From assembly GCA_913778505.1 (NCBI GenBank), contig CAJYWD010000031.1, positions 1 through 64,000 of the forward strand: a stretch of DNA of 64,000 bases. The letters are read 5' to 3'. This DNA comes from an uncultured Chryseobacterium sp. (GTDB taxonomy: Bacteria > Bacteroidota > Bacteroidia > Flavobacteriales > Weeksellaceae). The position numbers and the translations under genes are program-made. The notes beneath the pieces are model-generated. The model did no database searches. It worked only from the letters and a program-made list of their open reading frames with translations, and had not been told where the DNA came from. The first letter of the stretch is position 1; every line of letters begins with the position of its first letter. Of the stretch, positions 46,037 to 53,256 are shown piece after piece.

Positions 46037-47317
46037 ATGTCTTATTTATTTACGTCCGAATCCGTTTCCGAAGGGCATCCGGATAAAATTGCAGATCAGA
46101 TCTCTGATGCGCTGATTGACCATTTTCTGGCTTATGATAAAAACTCAAAAGTCGCCTGCGAAACACTGGTGACCACAGGTCAGGTAGTTCTGGCAGGTGA
46201 AGTGAAATCCGAGGCTTACCTGGATGTGCAGCATATTGCCAGAGATGTCATCAATAAAATTGGCTATACCAAGAGTGAGTACATGTTCAATGGTGATTCC
46301 TGCGGTGTAATTTCTGCGATTCATGAGCAGTCTCCGGATATCAACCAAGGTGTGGACAGAACACTGGACGAAACCGATTTCGAAACCAGAGCCAACGCTC
46401 AGGGTGCCGGCGACCAGGGTATGATGTTTGGCTACGCTACCAATGAAACGGAAAATTATATGCCGTTGGCTCTGGACATTGCACACCAGATTTTAAAAGA
46501 ACTTGCAAACCTGAGAAGGGAAGGCAATGCTATTCCATATCTTCGTCCTGATGCAAAATCCCAGGTAACCATCGAGTATTCTGATGACCATAAACCTGTC
46601 AGAATAGACAGCATTGTGGTTTCTACGCAGCACGATGATTTCGGAAGTGAGGAAGCAATGCTGGCCAAAATCAAAAAAGATATAATCGAAATATTGATTC
46701 CGAAAGTAAAAGCTGCTCAGAAGCCAGAAATTCAGGAATTGTTCAATGACCAGATCAAATATCATATCAACCCGACCGGAAAGTTCGTTATCGGAGGGCC
46801 ACACGGCGATACAGGTCTTACAGGCAGAAAAATCATCGTCGATACTTACGGAGGAAAGGGTGCGCACGGCGGTGGAGCGTTCTCCGGAAAAGATCCAAGT
46901 AAAGTAGACAGAAGTGCGGCTTACGCTACAAGACATATTGCGAAAAACCTGGTTGCAGCTGGCGTTGCAGACGAAGTTTTGGTTCAGGTTTCCTATGCGA
47001 TTGGTGTGGCAGAGCCTTGCGGACTTTACATCAATACTTACGGAACGTCTAAACTGGATATCAATGATGGAGAATTAGCAAAGAGGGTTCAGAAATTATT
47101 CGATCTAAGACCTTACGCGGTAGAAAAAAATCTTAAGCTAAGAAATCCAATTTATCTGGAAACTGCCGCTTACGGGCACATGGGAAAGGATTACTACGTG
47201 GCTGATAAAACCTTCAACAAGGGTCATAAGAACGAATTGACGCTGAAAGACCTTGAGTTTTTTACCTGGGAAAAATTAGACCGGGTAGAGGATGTCAAAA
47301 AAGAATTCGGGTTATAA
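46037..47317 (+). CDS. metK: S-adenosylmethionine synthetase
   Basis: A 426-residue enzyme that makes AdoMet from methionine and ATP. Signatures: [20 protein letters not shown] at the N-terminus, [32 protein letters not shown] near residues 254-273, and [19 protein letters not shown] with the P-loop-like ATP site. Full length. The leader carries a SAM-II riboswitch, so the product likely represses its own synthesis. Monocistronic, with a terminator 24 bp after the stop. Confidence 0.98.
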   Translation: MSYLFTSESVSEGHPDKIADQISDALIDHFLAYDKNSKVACETLVTTGQVVLAGEVKSEAYLDVQHIARDVINKIGYTKSEYMFNGDSCGVISAIHEQSPDINQGVDRTLDETDFETRANAQGAGDQGMMFGYATNETENYMPLALDIAHQILKELANLRREGNAIPYLRPDAKSQVTIEYSDDHKPVRIDSIVVSTQHDDFGSEEAMLAKIKKDIIEILIPKVKAAQKPEIQELFNDQIKYHINPTGKFVIGGPHGDTGLTGRKIIVDTYGGKGAHGGGAFSGKDPSKVDRSAAYATRHIAKNLVAAGVADEVLVQVSYAIGVAEPCGLYINTYGTSKLDINDGELAKRVQKLFDLRPYAVEKNLKLRNPIYLETAAYGHMGKDYYVADKTFNKGHKNELTLKDLEFFTWEKLDRVEDVKKEFGL

Positions 47318-47340
47318 ATCCGGAATTTTAGAAATCTTGA

Positions 47341-47377
47341 AAACTGCTTTATTCTTTTGGGTGAAGCAGTTTTTTTA
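47341..47377 (+). terminator. metK terminator
   Basis: Stem AAACTGCTT (47341-47349) with AAGCAGTTT (47364-47372), then TTTTT. Confidence 0.8.
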
Positions 47378-47436
47378 CTTTATCACCAATTCGAGCATCA
47401 CTTTTGCTACTTTTGTGAATAATTAATTTGAATCAA

Positions 47437-47922
47437 ATGAAGTCATATATATTTTCTGCCCTACTTTTTTTTACGTTCTGTGGCTTTGCCAAATCCCAAT
47501 TGACCATTCATAAACTGGTTTCCGCAGGCTACACATACCAAAATTCGAGTTTTGGGGAAGTGGGCGGCAAGCTACTTTTTCTCAAAAACGATGACGTGAT
47601 TTTCCGAACCGGCTTATCAGCATTATTAGGCTCTGCAAATCAGAAATTCGCCATAATGCCTAAAGTTCAGGCAGATTGTCTTATTAATTTCGAGCGCAAT
47701 GTGGATATTTATCATTCCTACTATTTTGTTGCAGGAGCAGAAGCCACCAATAAGTACTTTGCGCCTAAAGTTGGCTTCAGTCTTTTCGGTATTGTAGACC
47801 TTACGGGTGGCTACGGATTTTCATTGGATAAAAAAGGCATCAATGGAAAAGCGCTCCAAGGCTTCAATATGAATTTCACAATTAATATTCCGATTGTCGC
47901 AATTAATGATTTAACTAAATAG
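47437..47922 (+). CDS. exported hypothetical protein
   Basis: A 161-residue protein with a signal peptide (MKSYIFSALLFFTFCGFAKS). The mature part is beta-rich with Gly/aromatic alternation (VSAGYTYQNSSFGEVGGKL, FAPKVGFSLFGIVDLTGGYG), suggesting a small outer-membrane barrel or periplasmic beta protein. The ATG at 47437 is used rather than the TTG three codons earlier. TACTTTTG at 47408-47415 fits a -7 box. No family is assigned. Confidence 0.65.
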   Translation: MKSYIFSALLFFTFCGFAKSQLTIHKLVSAGYTYQNSSFGEVGGKLLFLKNDDVIFRTGLSALLGSANQKFAIMPKVQADCLINFERNVDIYHSYYFVAGAEATNKYFAPKVGFSLFGIVDLTGGYGFSLDKKGINGKALQGFNMNFTINIPIVAINDLTK

Positions 47923-48027
47923 TTTTTCTTACATCAAATTAAATAAAAACGAAAGTTTAACAATCCATTAACGTTTTGTTTTGTCTTTTTTATTATTTTT
48001 ACACACCTAAATTTTTGTGTATAGAAA

Positions 48028-48125
48028 AACTTTACTCTTAAAAATAATAACAGTTCCGAACCTGTCTAAGCAGTTACACCAGTACCTGTGCTGCTCGTTG
48101 GGTTCAAAAAGTAAGAGTAAAAGTT
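48028..48125 (+). promoter_or_regulatory. long folded leader of the sigma-factor gene
   Basis: The leader can fold into one extended structure. The outer stem is AACTTTACTCTTA (48028-48040) with TAAGAGTAAAAGTT (48112-48125), with a single bulge. The middle stem is GAACC (48058-48062) with GGTTC (48101-48105), and the inner stem AGCAG (48069-48073) with CTGCT (48091-48095), capped by a loop with ACA/TGT pairing. The 3' strand of the outer stem touches the ATG, so the structure would hide the start region. No known riboswitch is recognised. Confidence 0.65.
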
Positions 48126-48716
48126 ATGAAAACGCATACGGACAGCAAACTGATTTCTCAATATCAGAGCGGCGATGAGAAGGCCCTTTCGACATTAATT
48201 AACCGGCACAAAAAAGACCTTTTTACCTTCATTTATTACAAATTGATGGACGAAGATTTGGCCAATGACATCTTCCAGGATACGTTCATCAAAATTATTG
48301 TGACGCTGAAGGAAGGCCGCTACAAAGAGGAAAACAAATTCATCCTCTGGGCCAAGCGCATTGCGCACAACCTGATCATTGACCATTTCCGGTTACAATC
48401 CAAAAATATCAAAATCTCCGAAACTTCTTACGAAAATGAGGAATTTTCAATTTTTGATATCATCAAAGAGCCGGAAGGTAATATTGAAGACAGATTAATT
48501 GATAACCAGATCAACGAAGATCTGCTCAAGATGCTGGTGTTGCTTCCTGAGAATCAGCAGGAAGTAATCAAGCTGAGATTTTTTGACGGATTGAGCTTTA
48601 AAGAGATTGCAGATCACACCGATACCAGCATCAATACCACCTTGGGGAGAGTGAGATACGCTTTGATTAACCTCAGAAAAATCATGGAAGAACACAAAAT
48701 AATTTTAACAAAATAA
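48126..48716 (+). CDS. ECF-type RNA polymerase sigma factor
   Basis: A 196-residue sigma-70 family factor with region 2 (LISQYQSGDEKALSTLINRH, DLANDIFQDTFIKI with the -10-binding helix) and region 4 (LLPENQQEVIKLRFFDGLSF, EIADHTDTSINTTLGRVRYA as helix-turn-helix). There is no anti-sigma gene in the usual transmembrane form downstream; instead a 45-codon ORF follows. The leader is unusually structured. The targets are unknown. Confidence 0.93.
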   Translation: MKTHTDSKLISQYQSGDEKALSTLINRHKKDLFTFIYYKLMDEDLANDIFQDTFIKIIVTLKEGRYKEENKFILWAKRIAHNLIIDHFRLQSKNIKISETSYENEEFSIFDIIKEPEGNIEDRLIDNQINEDLLKMLVLLPENQQEVIKLRFFDGLSFKEIADHTDTSINTTLGRVRYALINLRKIMEEHKIILTK

Positions 48717-48762
48717 TATAATAAAGATTTTTTTTTGGCGTTATTGTTGTAAAGTTTTGCCT

Positions 48763-48900
48763 ATGAAAAAAAACGACACTTTAACAAAAAAAGCTTTGGC
48801 GCCTAAACAAGAAACAATTGATTTTTTGCTGTCGTATTCTAAGAATCTTCAGCCTATGAAGACTAAGATGAAAAAGACAATTTTAGTTTCCAAGAACTAG
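48763..48900 (+). CDS. 45-residue basic small protein
   Basis: ATG at 48763 opens 45 codons to TAG at 48898-48900. The peptide is basic, begins MKKNDTLTKKALAPKQETID, and contains FLLSYSKNLQPMKTKMKKTI. No membrane segment. The position 46 bp after the sigma-factor stop, and a composition like real flavobacterial small proteins, make it a likely gene. A role in controlling the sigma factor is only a guess. Confidence 0.6.
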   Translation: MKKNDTLTKKALAPKQETIDFLLSYSKNLQPMKTKMKKTILVSKN

Positions 48901-48966
48901 AATTTATTTTTAGATTAAATAATTGATTTTATGACTGAGCTTTCCTACGTGGATAAAAAATTTGAC

Positions 48967-48974
48967 TAGATTTG
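48967..48974 (+). promoter_or_regulatory. -7 box for the YjjG-like gene
   Basis: TAGATTTG matches TAnnTTTG and lies 6 nt before the ATG at 48981, so the transcript would be almost leaderless. No -33 match. Confidence 0.4.
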
Positions 48975-48980
48975 TGCCTT

Positions 48981-49679
48981 ATGAAAAATATAAGGCACAT
49001 TTTTTTTGATCTGGACAATACTCTTTGGGACCATCGCAAAAATGCATATCTGACCATCAAAGAGTTATTTATCAATCAGGAAATTTCATTAAAATATAAC
49101 ATTGATTTTGAGGAGTTTCACACGGCGTATCATTTGATTAATGAAAAGCTCTGGGAGCTTATGCGGGATGAGAAAATTGATAAGGAATATCTGAGGAAAC
49201 ACCGCTTCTATGATACGTTATTAAAGTTCGGTGTGGATGATGAGAATCTGGCAGACTACTTTGAGCATCATTTTTTAGACGAAATTCTGAAGTACAATGA
49301 GTTGGTTGACGGTGCTCTAGATTTATTGAATTATTTGAAATCTGAAAATTACAAATTGCATATCATCTCCAACGGTTTTCAGGAAGTCACCGAACGGAAA
49401 TGTATTCTTTCAGGAATTTCCGGTTTTTTCGAAACCATCACCAGCGCAGATTCTGTTAACATCAGAAAGCCGCGACCGGAAATTTTCGAATATTCCTTAA
49501 ACCTTGCGAAAGCCACAAAAGAGGAAAGTATTTTAATCGGCGACGATTGGATTGCCGATGTCAAAGGTGCCCAGAATTTCGGAATCGATATTATTTTCTT
49601 CGATGTTTTGGACGAAAATCCGCAGGAAGAAGGATTGAAATTCATCAAACATCTTTCTGAAGTCAAACAATATTTATAA
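48981..49679 (+). CDS. YjjG-family HAD pyrimidine nucleotidase
   Basis: A 232-residue HAD phosphatase with motif I FFDLDNTLWDH (Asp10/Asp12), a helical cap, motif II in IISNGFQEV, the Lys region RKPRPEIFEY, and motif IV IGDDWIADVKGA. The N-terminus and NGFQEVTERK are typical of the YjjG/TIGR02254 group, which dephosphorylates noncanonical pyrimidine nucleotides. The ATG at 48981 fits the family start better than the in-frame TTG three codons earlier. Confidence 0.87.
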   Translation: MKNIRHIFFDLDNTLWDHRKNAYLTIKELFINQEISLKYNIDFEEFHTAYHLINEKLWELMRDEKIDKEYLRKHRFYDTLLKFGVDDENLADYFEHHFLDEILKYNELVDGALDLLNYLKSENYKLHIISNGFQEVTERKCILSGISGFFETITSADSVNIRKPRPEIFEYSLNLAKATKEESILIGDDWIADVKGAQNFGIDIIFFDVLDENPQEEGLKFIKHLSEVKQYL

Positions 49680-49684
49680 AAAAG

Positions 49685-49706
49685 TCCCTCTCCAATTGGA
49701 GAGGGA
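49685..49706. repeat. perfect 22-bp palindrome between convergent genes
   Basis: TCCCTCTCC-AATT-GGAGAGGGA, 49685-49706, followed by TTTAGGGTGAGG. This is a known style of intergenic palindrome rather than a classical terminator, since no T-run follows on the plus strand; on the minus strand ACTTTTTT follows, so it may terminate trpS. Confidence 0.65.
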
Positions 49707-49721
49707 TTTAGGGTGAGGAGA

Positions 49722-50690
49722 TTAAACTCCCAAACTTTCTCTTACCCTTTTTATGGTTTGCGTGGCAATGACCCTTGTCTTTTCCGCGCCATCCTGAAGT
49801 TTGGCTTCCAGCTCGTCCAGGTTATTCATATAATAAGTGAAAGTTTCTCTTTCTTTGGCAAATTTCGTCAGAATTAAATCCAGTAATTCTTTTTTAGCGT
49901 GGCCGTAGCCGTAATTGCCGGCCAGATACTTCGCTCTTAATTCCTCAGTCTGTTCCGGTGTTGCAATCAATTGGTAGATGGCAAACACTTTATCTGTGTC
50001 CGGATTTTTAGGTTCTTCCAGCGGCGTCGAATCGGTTTCGATGGACATTACCTGCTTTTTCAGTTCTTTTTCAGGCAGGAAAATGTTGATGATATTGCCT
50101 CGGGATTTGGACATTTTCTGACCATCGATTCCCGGAACGTATTTCGTGTTTTCTTCAAGCTCGGCTTTTGGCAAGACAAATACTTCGCCCATTTGGTTGT
50201 TGAATCTTGAAGCCACGTCGCGCGCAATTTCCAGATGCTGAAGCTGGTCTTTCCCCACAGGAACAATCTCTGCATCGTACAGCAAAATGTCCGCAGCCAT
50301 CAGAATCGGATAGGTAAACAATCCGGCGTTCACATCCTGCAGACGGTCTGCCTTATCTTTGAAAGAGTGTGCTAAAGTCAGTCTCTGGTAAGGAAAAAAG
50401 CACGACAAATGCCAGGATAACTCGCAGGTTTCCGGAATGTCGCTTTGTCTGTAGAAATAAGTTTTTTCGGTGTCCAGTCCGCAGGCCAGCCACGCTGCAG
50501 CAATCTCGTAAGTGTTCTGTTTCAGTTCTTGGGCATCTTTGATTTGTGTCAAAGAATGAAGATTGGCAATAAACAAAAACGATTCATTCTCCGCTTTTTT
50601 GGATAACTCGATAGCGGGAATAATTGCTCCTAAAAGGTTTCCGAGATGTGGTGTTCCGGTGGCTTGTATTCCGGTCAGGATTCTAGACAT
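49722..50690 (-). CDS. trpS: tryptophanyl-tRNA synthetase
   Basis: A 322-residue class I aminoacyl-tRNA synthetase. The HIGH-type motif is TPHLGN at residues 13-18, and the KMSKS loop is GQKMSKSRGN. MAADILLYDAEIVPVGKDQ forms the tryptophan/ATP site. Length is normal for bacterial TrpRS. The minus-strand genes upstream begin 93 bp away. Confidence 0.97.
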   Translation of the reverse strand: MSRILTGIQATGTPHLGNLLGAIIPAIELSKKAENESFLFIANLHSLTQIKDAQELKQNTYEIAAAWLACGLDTEKTYFYRQSDIPETCELSWHLSCFFPYQRLTLAHSFKDKADRLQDVNAGLFTYPILMAADILLYDAEIVPVGKDQLQHLEIARDVASRFNNQMGEVFVLPKAELEENTKYVPGIDGQKMSKSRGNIINIFLPEKELKKQVMSIETDSTPLEEPKNPDTDKVFAIYQLIATPEQTEELRAKYLAGNYGYGHAKKELLDLILTKFAKERETFTYYMNNLDELEAKLQDGAEKTRVIATQTIKRVRESLGV

Positions 50691-50782
50691 TTTTTTATAA
50701 ATGATGAATGATTATTGATATATGATTACTGAAATTAAGTGAACAAAAATAGGAAAGATTAAATGTTTAACAAAGCGTTGGC

Positions 50783-51424
50783 TTACTGGATTTCAATCTT
50801 CTCTCCGCCAAATTTCGGTTCCACACCGAACAGAAAATCCCAAAACACTTTAGCTCTCGCTATTTTCTCACGTAGATTGGTCTTGAAACCCGCGTATTTG
50901 CTGACATCTTTTGCGTTGTAGCCATAAGCTTCGATGCCGTTTTGCTGCGCAAGAAATACGGCACGTTCGTTATGAAATTGCTGCGAAATGATGATGATAG
51001 AATTTTGTCCGAAAATCTCCTTTGCTCTCACCACAGAATCCAGCGTTCGGAAACCGGCAAAATCTTCGTAGATTTTATCTTCGGGAACGCCGGCTTTGAT
51101 GAGCGCTTGCTTCATATCCTCCGGTTCGTTGTAATGGATTCTGGAATTGTCACCACTTGCGATGATGTTTTTTATTTTTCCGGATTTGTAAAGTTCAGCT
51201 GCAGCTGTTATCCTGTTATTGAAATAGGGATTCGGACTACCATTGGAAAGAATTCTGCTCGTTCCCAAAAGCAGCCCGACTTTCTCGTTAGGCAGTTTGG
51301 CAATGCTGTCCGTCACGAAATCTTCCGTATCATTTTCAATTTTAAAATTAGCCCAGAAAATGAAAAGAACTGATAATCCAAAGAAAATCAGTCCTGCCCA
51401 AATTATTTTTTTGAATAATTTCAT
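50783..51424 (-). CDS. sanA: SanA/DUF218-family membrane protein
   Basis: A 213-residue protein with one N-terminal transmembrane helix (about residues 8-27) and a DUF218 domain. KVGLLLGTSRILSNGSPNPYFNNRI, then IIASGDNSRIHYNEPEDM and IISQQFHNERAVFLAQQ, match SanA (vancomycin high-temperature exclusion) of enterobacteria, a periplasm-facing envelope-barrier factor whose reaction is not known. It starts 3 bp after lspA ends and belongs to the lspA transcript. Confidence 0.85.
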   Translation of the reverse strand: MKLFKKIIWAGLIFFGLSVLFIFWANFKIENDTEDFVTDSIAKLPNEKVGLLLGTSRILSNGSPNPYFNNRITAAAELYKSGKIKNIIASGDNSRIHYNEPEDMKQALIKAGVPEDKIYEDFAGFRTLDSVVRAKEIFGQNSIIIISQQFHNERAVFLAQQNGIEAYGYNAKDVSKYAGFKTNLREKIARAKVFWDFLFGVEPKFGGEKIEIQ

Positions 51425-51427
51425 AGT

Positions 51428-52072
51428 TTAAAAATCCAGTCCGTTTGGAAATGCTTTCTTTCTGAAGATGTACAAAAATAATGCGCCCAGCGTAATAGAA
51501 CTGTCGGCTACATTAAAAATATATTTGAAAAATTCAACTCTGTTACCGCCAAAAATCGGAACCCAATCCGGCCAGGTGGTATCTACCAAAGGAAAATGCA
51601 GCATGTCTACCACACAGCCTTTCATCAGGTCAGAATAACCTTGCCCGATTGGAACCAGTTTGGAAACACCGGAATAATCTACCCAGCGTCCGGATGCCGC
51701 ATCATAAAAAGTACCGCTGTCGAAAATTATTCCGTAGAAAACACCGTCGAAAACGTTGCCTATCGCACCGGCAAAAATCATTGCCATTGGAATAATCAGG
51801 TAATTAGAAGCGCCTTCCTTCAGCCATTTTTTGAAAAGCATTACCATTCCGATGGCCAAAACAATTCTTAGAAAGATCAGCGTGTATTTTCCCCAAAGTC
51901 CGCCGAAATGCAGCCCATAAGCCATTCCGGGATTTTCTACGAACGTTAGCTTAAACCAGCTCAGTCCGAAAACGTTGACGCTCTCGCCGAGGAAAAAATG
52001 GGTCTTGACGTAGATTTTGGAAAACTGGTCAATCAGTAAAATAAGAAAAGTGATCAGGACGATTTTTTTCAT
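51428..52072 (-). CDS. lspA: lipoprotein signal peptidase
   Basis: A 214-residue integral membrane aspartyl protease that removes signal peptides from prolipoproteins. The catalytic aspartates are Asp109 (GNVFDGVFYG) and Asp190 (FNVADSSITLG), and ENPGMAYGL is the conserved box near the active site. It has about four membrane helices. It is longer than E. coli LspA because of an extra stretch between residues 118 and 180, as usual in Bacteroidota. Its ATG overlaps the stop of the upstream small gene (TAATG). Confidence 0.95.
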   Translation of the reverse strand: MKKIVLITFLILLIDQFSKIYVKTHFFLGESVNVFGLSWFKLTFVENPGMAYGLHFGGLWGKYTLIFLRIVLAIGMVMLFKKWLKEGASNYLIIPMAMIFAGAIGNVFDGVFYGIIFDSGTFYDAASGRWVDYSGVSKLVPIGQGYSDLMKGCVVDMLHFPLVDTTWPDWVPIFGGNRVEFFKYIFNVADSSITLGALFLYIFRKKAFPNGLDF

Positions 52073-52263
52073 TACAATCCTTTAGGTTTGTTAGGTTTTG
52101 GGAATTTTTTCTCACTTCTGTCGCTGATTTTCTTCACGGTTTTCTGATTATGAAAATGATTTCTATTATGAAATTTTTCAAACTCAATGCCCATTTCCTT
52201 CAGCACGCTTTTCAGCGCAGACAGTTCCATAGGATTTTTCGGATGTACAATAATCGATTCCAT
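52072..52263 (-). CDS. DUF2683-type small protein
   Basis: A 63-residue protein (MESIIVHPKNPMELSALKSV, then a Lys/His/Asn-rich tail) that fits the DUF2683 group. The first half looks like a small alpha/beta fold of the kind in antitoxin-like proteins, but no toxin is adjacent. The stop codon shares one base with the lspA ATG, so translation is coupled. Confidence 0.65.
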   Translation of the reverse strand: MESIIVHPKNPMELSALKSVLKEMGIEFEKFHNRNHFHNQKTVKKISDRSEKKFPKPNKPKGL

Positions 52264-52311
52264 TCTGTTAAGTTTAATATTTCCAAAAAGGAAAATTTCT
52301 GCAAATGTAAC

Positions 52312-52581
52312 TTATTTCTTAGATAACTCGTCCAGTCTGCGGCGTTCTTTTTCAGTCAGGTCATCCAGCCCGTTATCGCCGATTTTGCTCAGTAACCGGT
52401 CTATTTCGTCCTGTCTTTCCTTGCGCTTGGCATTGAACTCGTCATCGATCGTGTAATATTTTTCCTCCGGTTTGAAGATGTTTTTCACAGATGGATTTCG
52501 GCTAAAAAAATACACAAGGATAACGGCTACCGCCAGAATTGTAATTAAAATCATCTTGTTGAGATAAGAAAAAAGTCCCAA
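52312..52581 (-). CDS. small membrane-anchored protein with DUF6576-like tail
   Basis: An 89-residue protein with one transmembrane helix (residues 9-27) and a charged cytoplasmic tail. The end RLLSKIGDNGLDDLTEKERR resembles the short helical-hairpin tail found at the C-terminus of flavobacterial rhomboid proteases; no rhomboid domain is present here. It lies 48 bp upstream of the DUF2683-type gene. Confidence 0.6.
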   Translation of the reverse strand: MGLFSYLNKMILITILAVAVILVYFFSRNPSVKNIFKPEEKYYTIDDEFNAKRKERQDEIDRLLSKIGDNGLDDLTEKERRRLDELSKK

Positions 52582-52635
52582 TTTCCAACGGTTAAGCGTT
52601 AGAAACTCGGACTTTGTGAGTTGATAATAAATAGA

Positions 52636-53022
52636 TTATCTCTGCATATTTTTCGCTTCAATGCTTAGTGTGGCGTGTGGTACGGCCTGCAATCTCTCCT
52701 TAGGGATTAGTTTTCCGGTCACTCTGCACACACCATAAGTTTTGTTCTCGATTCTGATGAGAGCGTGTTTCAGGTCACGCAAAAACTTCTCCTGTCTCGA
52801 TGCCAAAATAGCGTTTTGCTCTTTGCTCAGTGTTTCAGCGCCTTCTTCAAAAGCCTTGAAAGTAGGCGATGTATCGTCCGTTCCGTTATTTTGATTATTA
52901 ATGAAACTCTCCTTGATAAGACCTAAGTCGTTCTCAGCTTTTGCGATTTTATCCTGAATCAGCTTCTTGAATTCCTGAAGCTCAGAATCGCTATAACGTA
53001 ATTTTTCGTCAGCCATTTCCAT
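52636..53022 (-). CDS. DksA/TraR-family protein with reduced zinc finger
   Basis: A 128-residue protein of the DksA/TraR family, which bind the secondary channel of RNA polymerase. The N-terminal half is a coiled coil (QEFKKLIQDKIAKAENDLGL). The C-terminal finger region reads YGVCRVTGKLIPKERLQAVP and keeps only one cysteine where the classical finger has four, so zinc binding is unlikely. The pattern CRVTGKLIPKERL is common in Bacteroidota and may be a stable non-zinc version. Confidence 0.88.
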   Translation of the reverse strand: MEMADEKLRYSDSELQEFKKLIQDKIAKAENDLGLIKESFINNQNNGTDDTSPTFKAFEEGAETLSKEQNAILASRQEKFLRDLKHALIRIENKTYGVCRVTGKLIPKERLQAVPHATLSIEAKNMQR

Positions 53023-53057
53023 CGGTTATTTAATTGTTTAACTTTTATTCTATTTTT

Positions 53058-53166
53058 GGGCGTGACCCTCACCGGGCTTTTCCCGCCGCGCCGGGTCGCT
53101 ACGTCCGCTTCTATCTTTTTATTTTTTGCAAAAAATAAAAAGGATATCCGCTACCATCGCTCACGC
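53058..53166. repeat. G+C-rich palindromic intergenic element with internal 28-bp palindrome
   Basis: An insert-like block in A+T-rich DNA. The ends GCGTGA (53060-53065) and TCACGC (53161-53166) are inverted copies. Inside is a C+G-rich half (CACCGGGCTTTTCCCGCCGC) and a perfect 28-bp palindrome at 53115-53142 centred on TTTTTTGCAAAAAA. It lies between the DksA-type gene and ileS. Confidence 0.65.
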
Positions 53167-53256
53167 ATTGTTTCAGTGACAAGAATAGGATAAATTGTAA
53201 AACCAAATCCGGCAAAACGTTGAATTAATAAATCCTTAACAAATAATAAATATAAA

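Noticed and set aside
48058-48105. tRNA-like gene in the sigma leader
   Set aside because: Stems are not arranged as a cloverleaf; no anticodon arm or T-arm GTTCGA-type loop in place.
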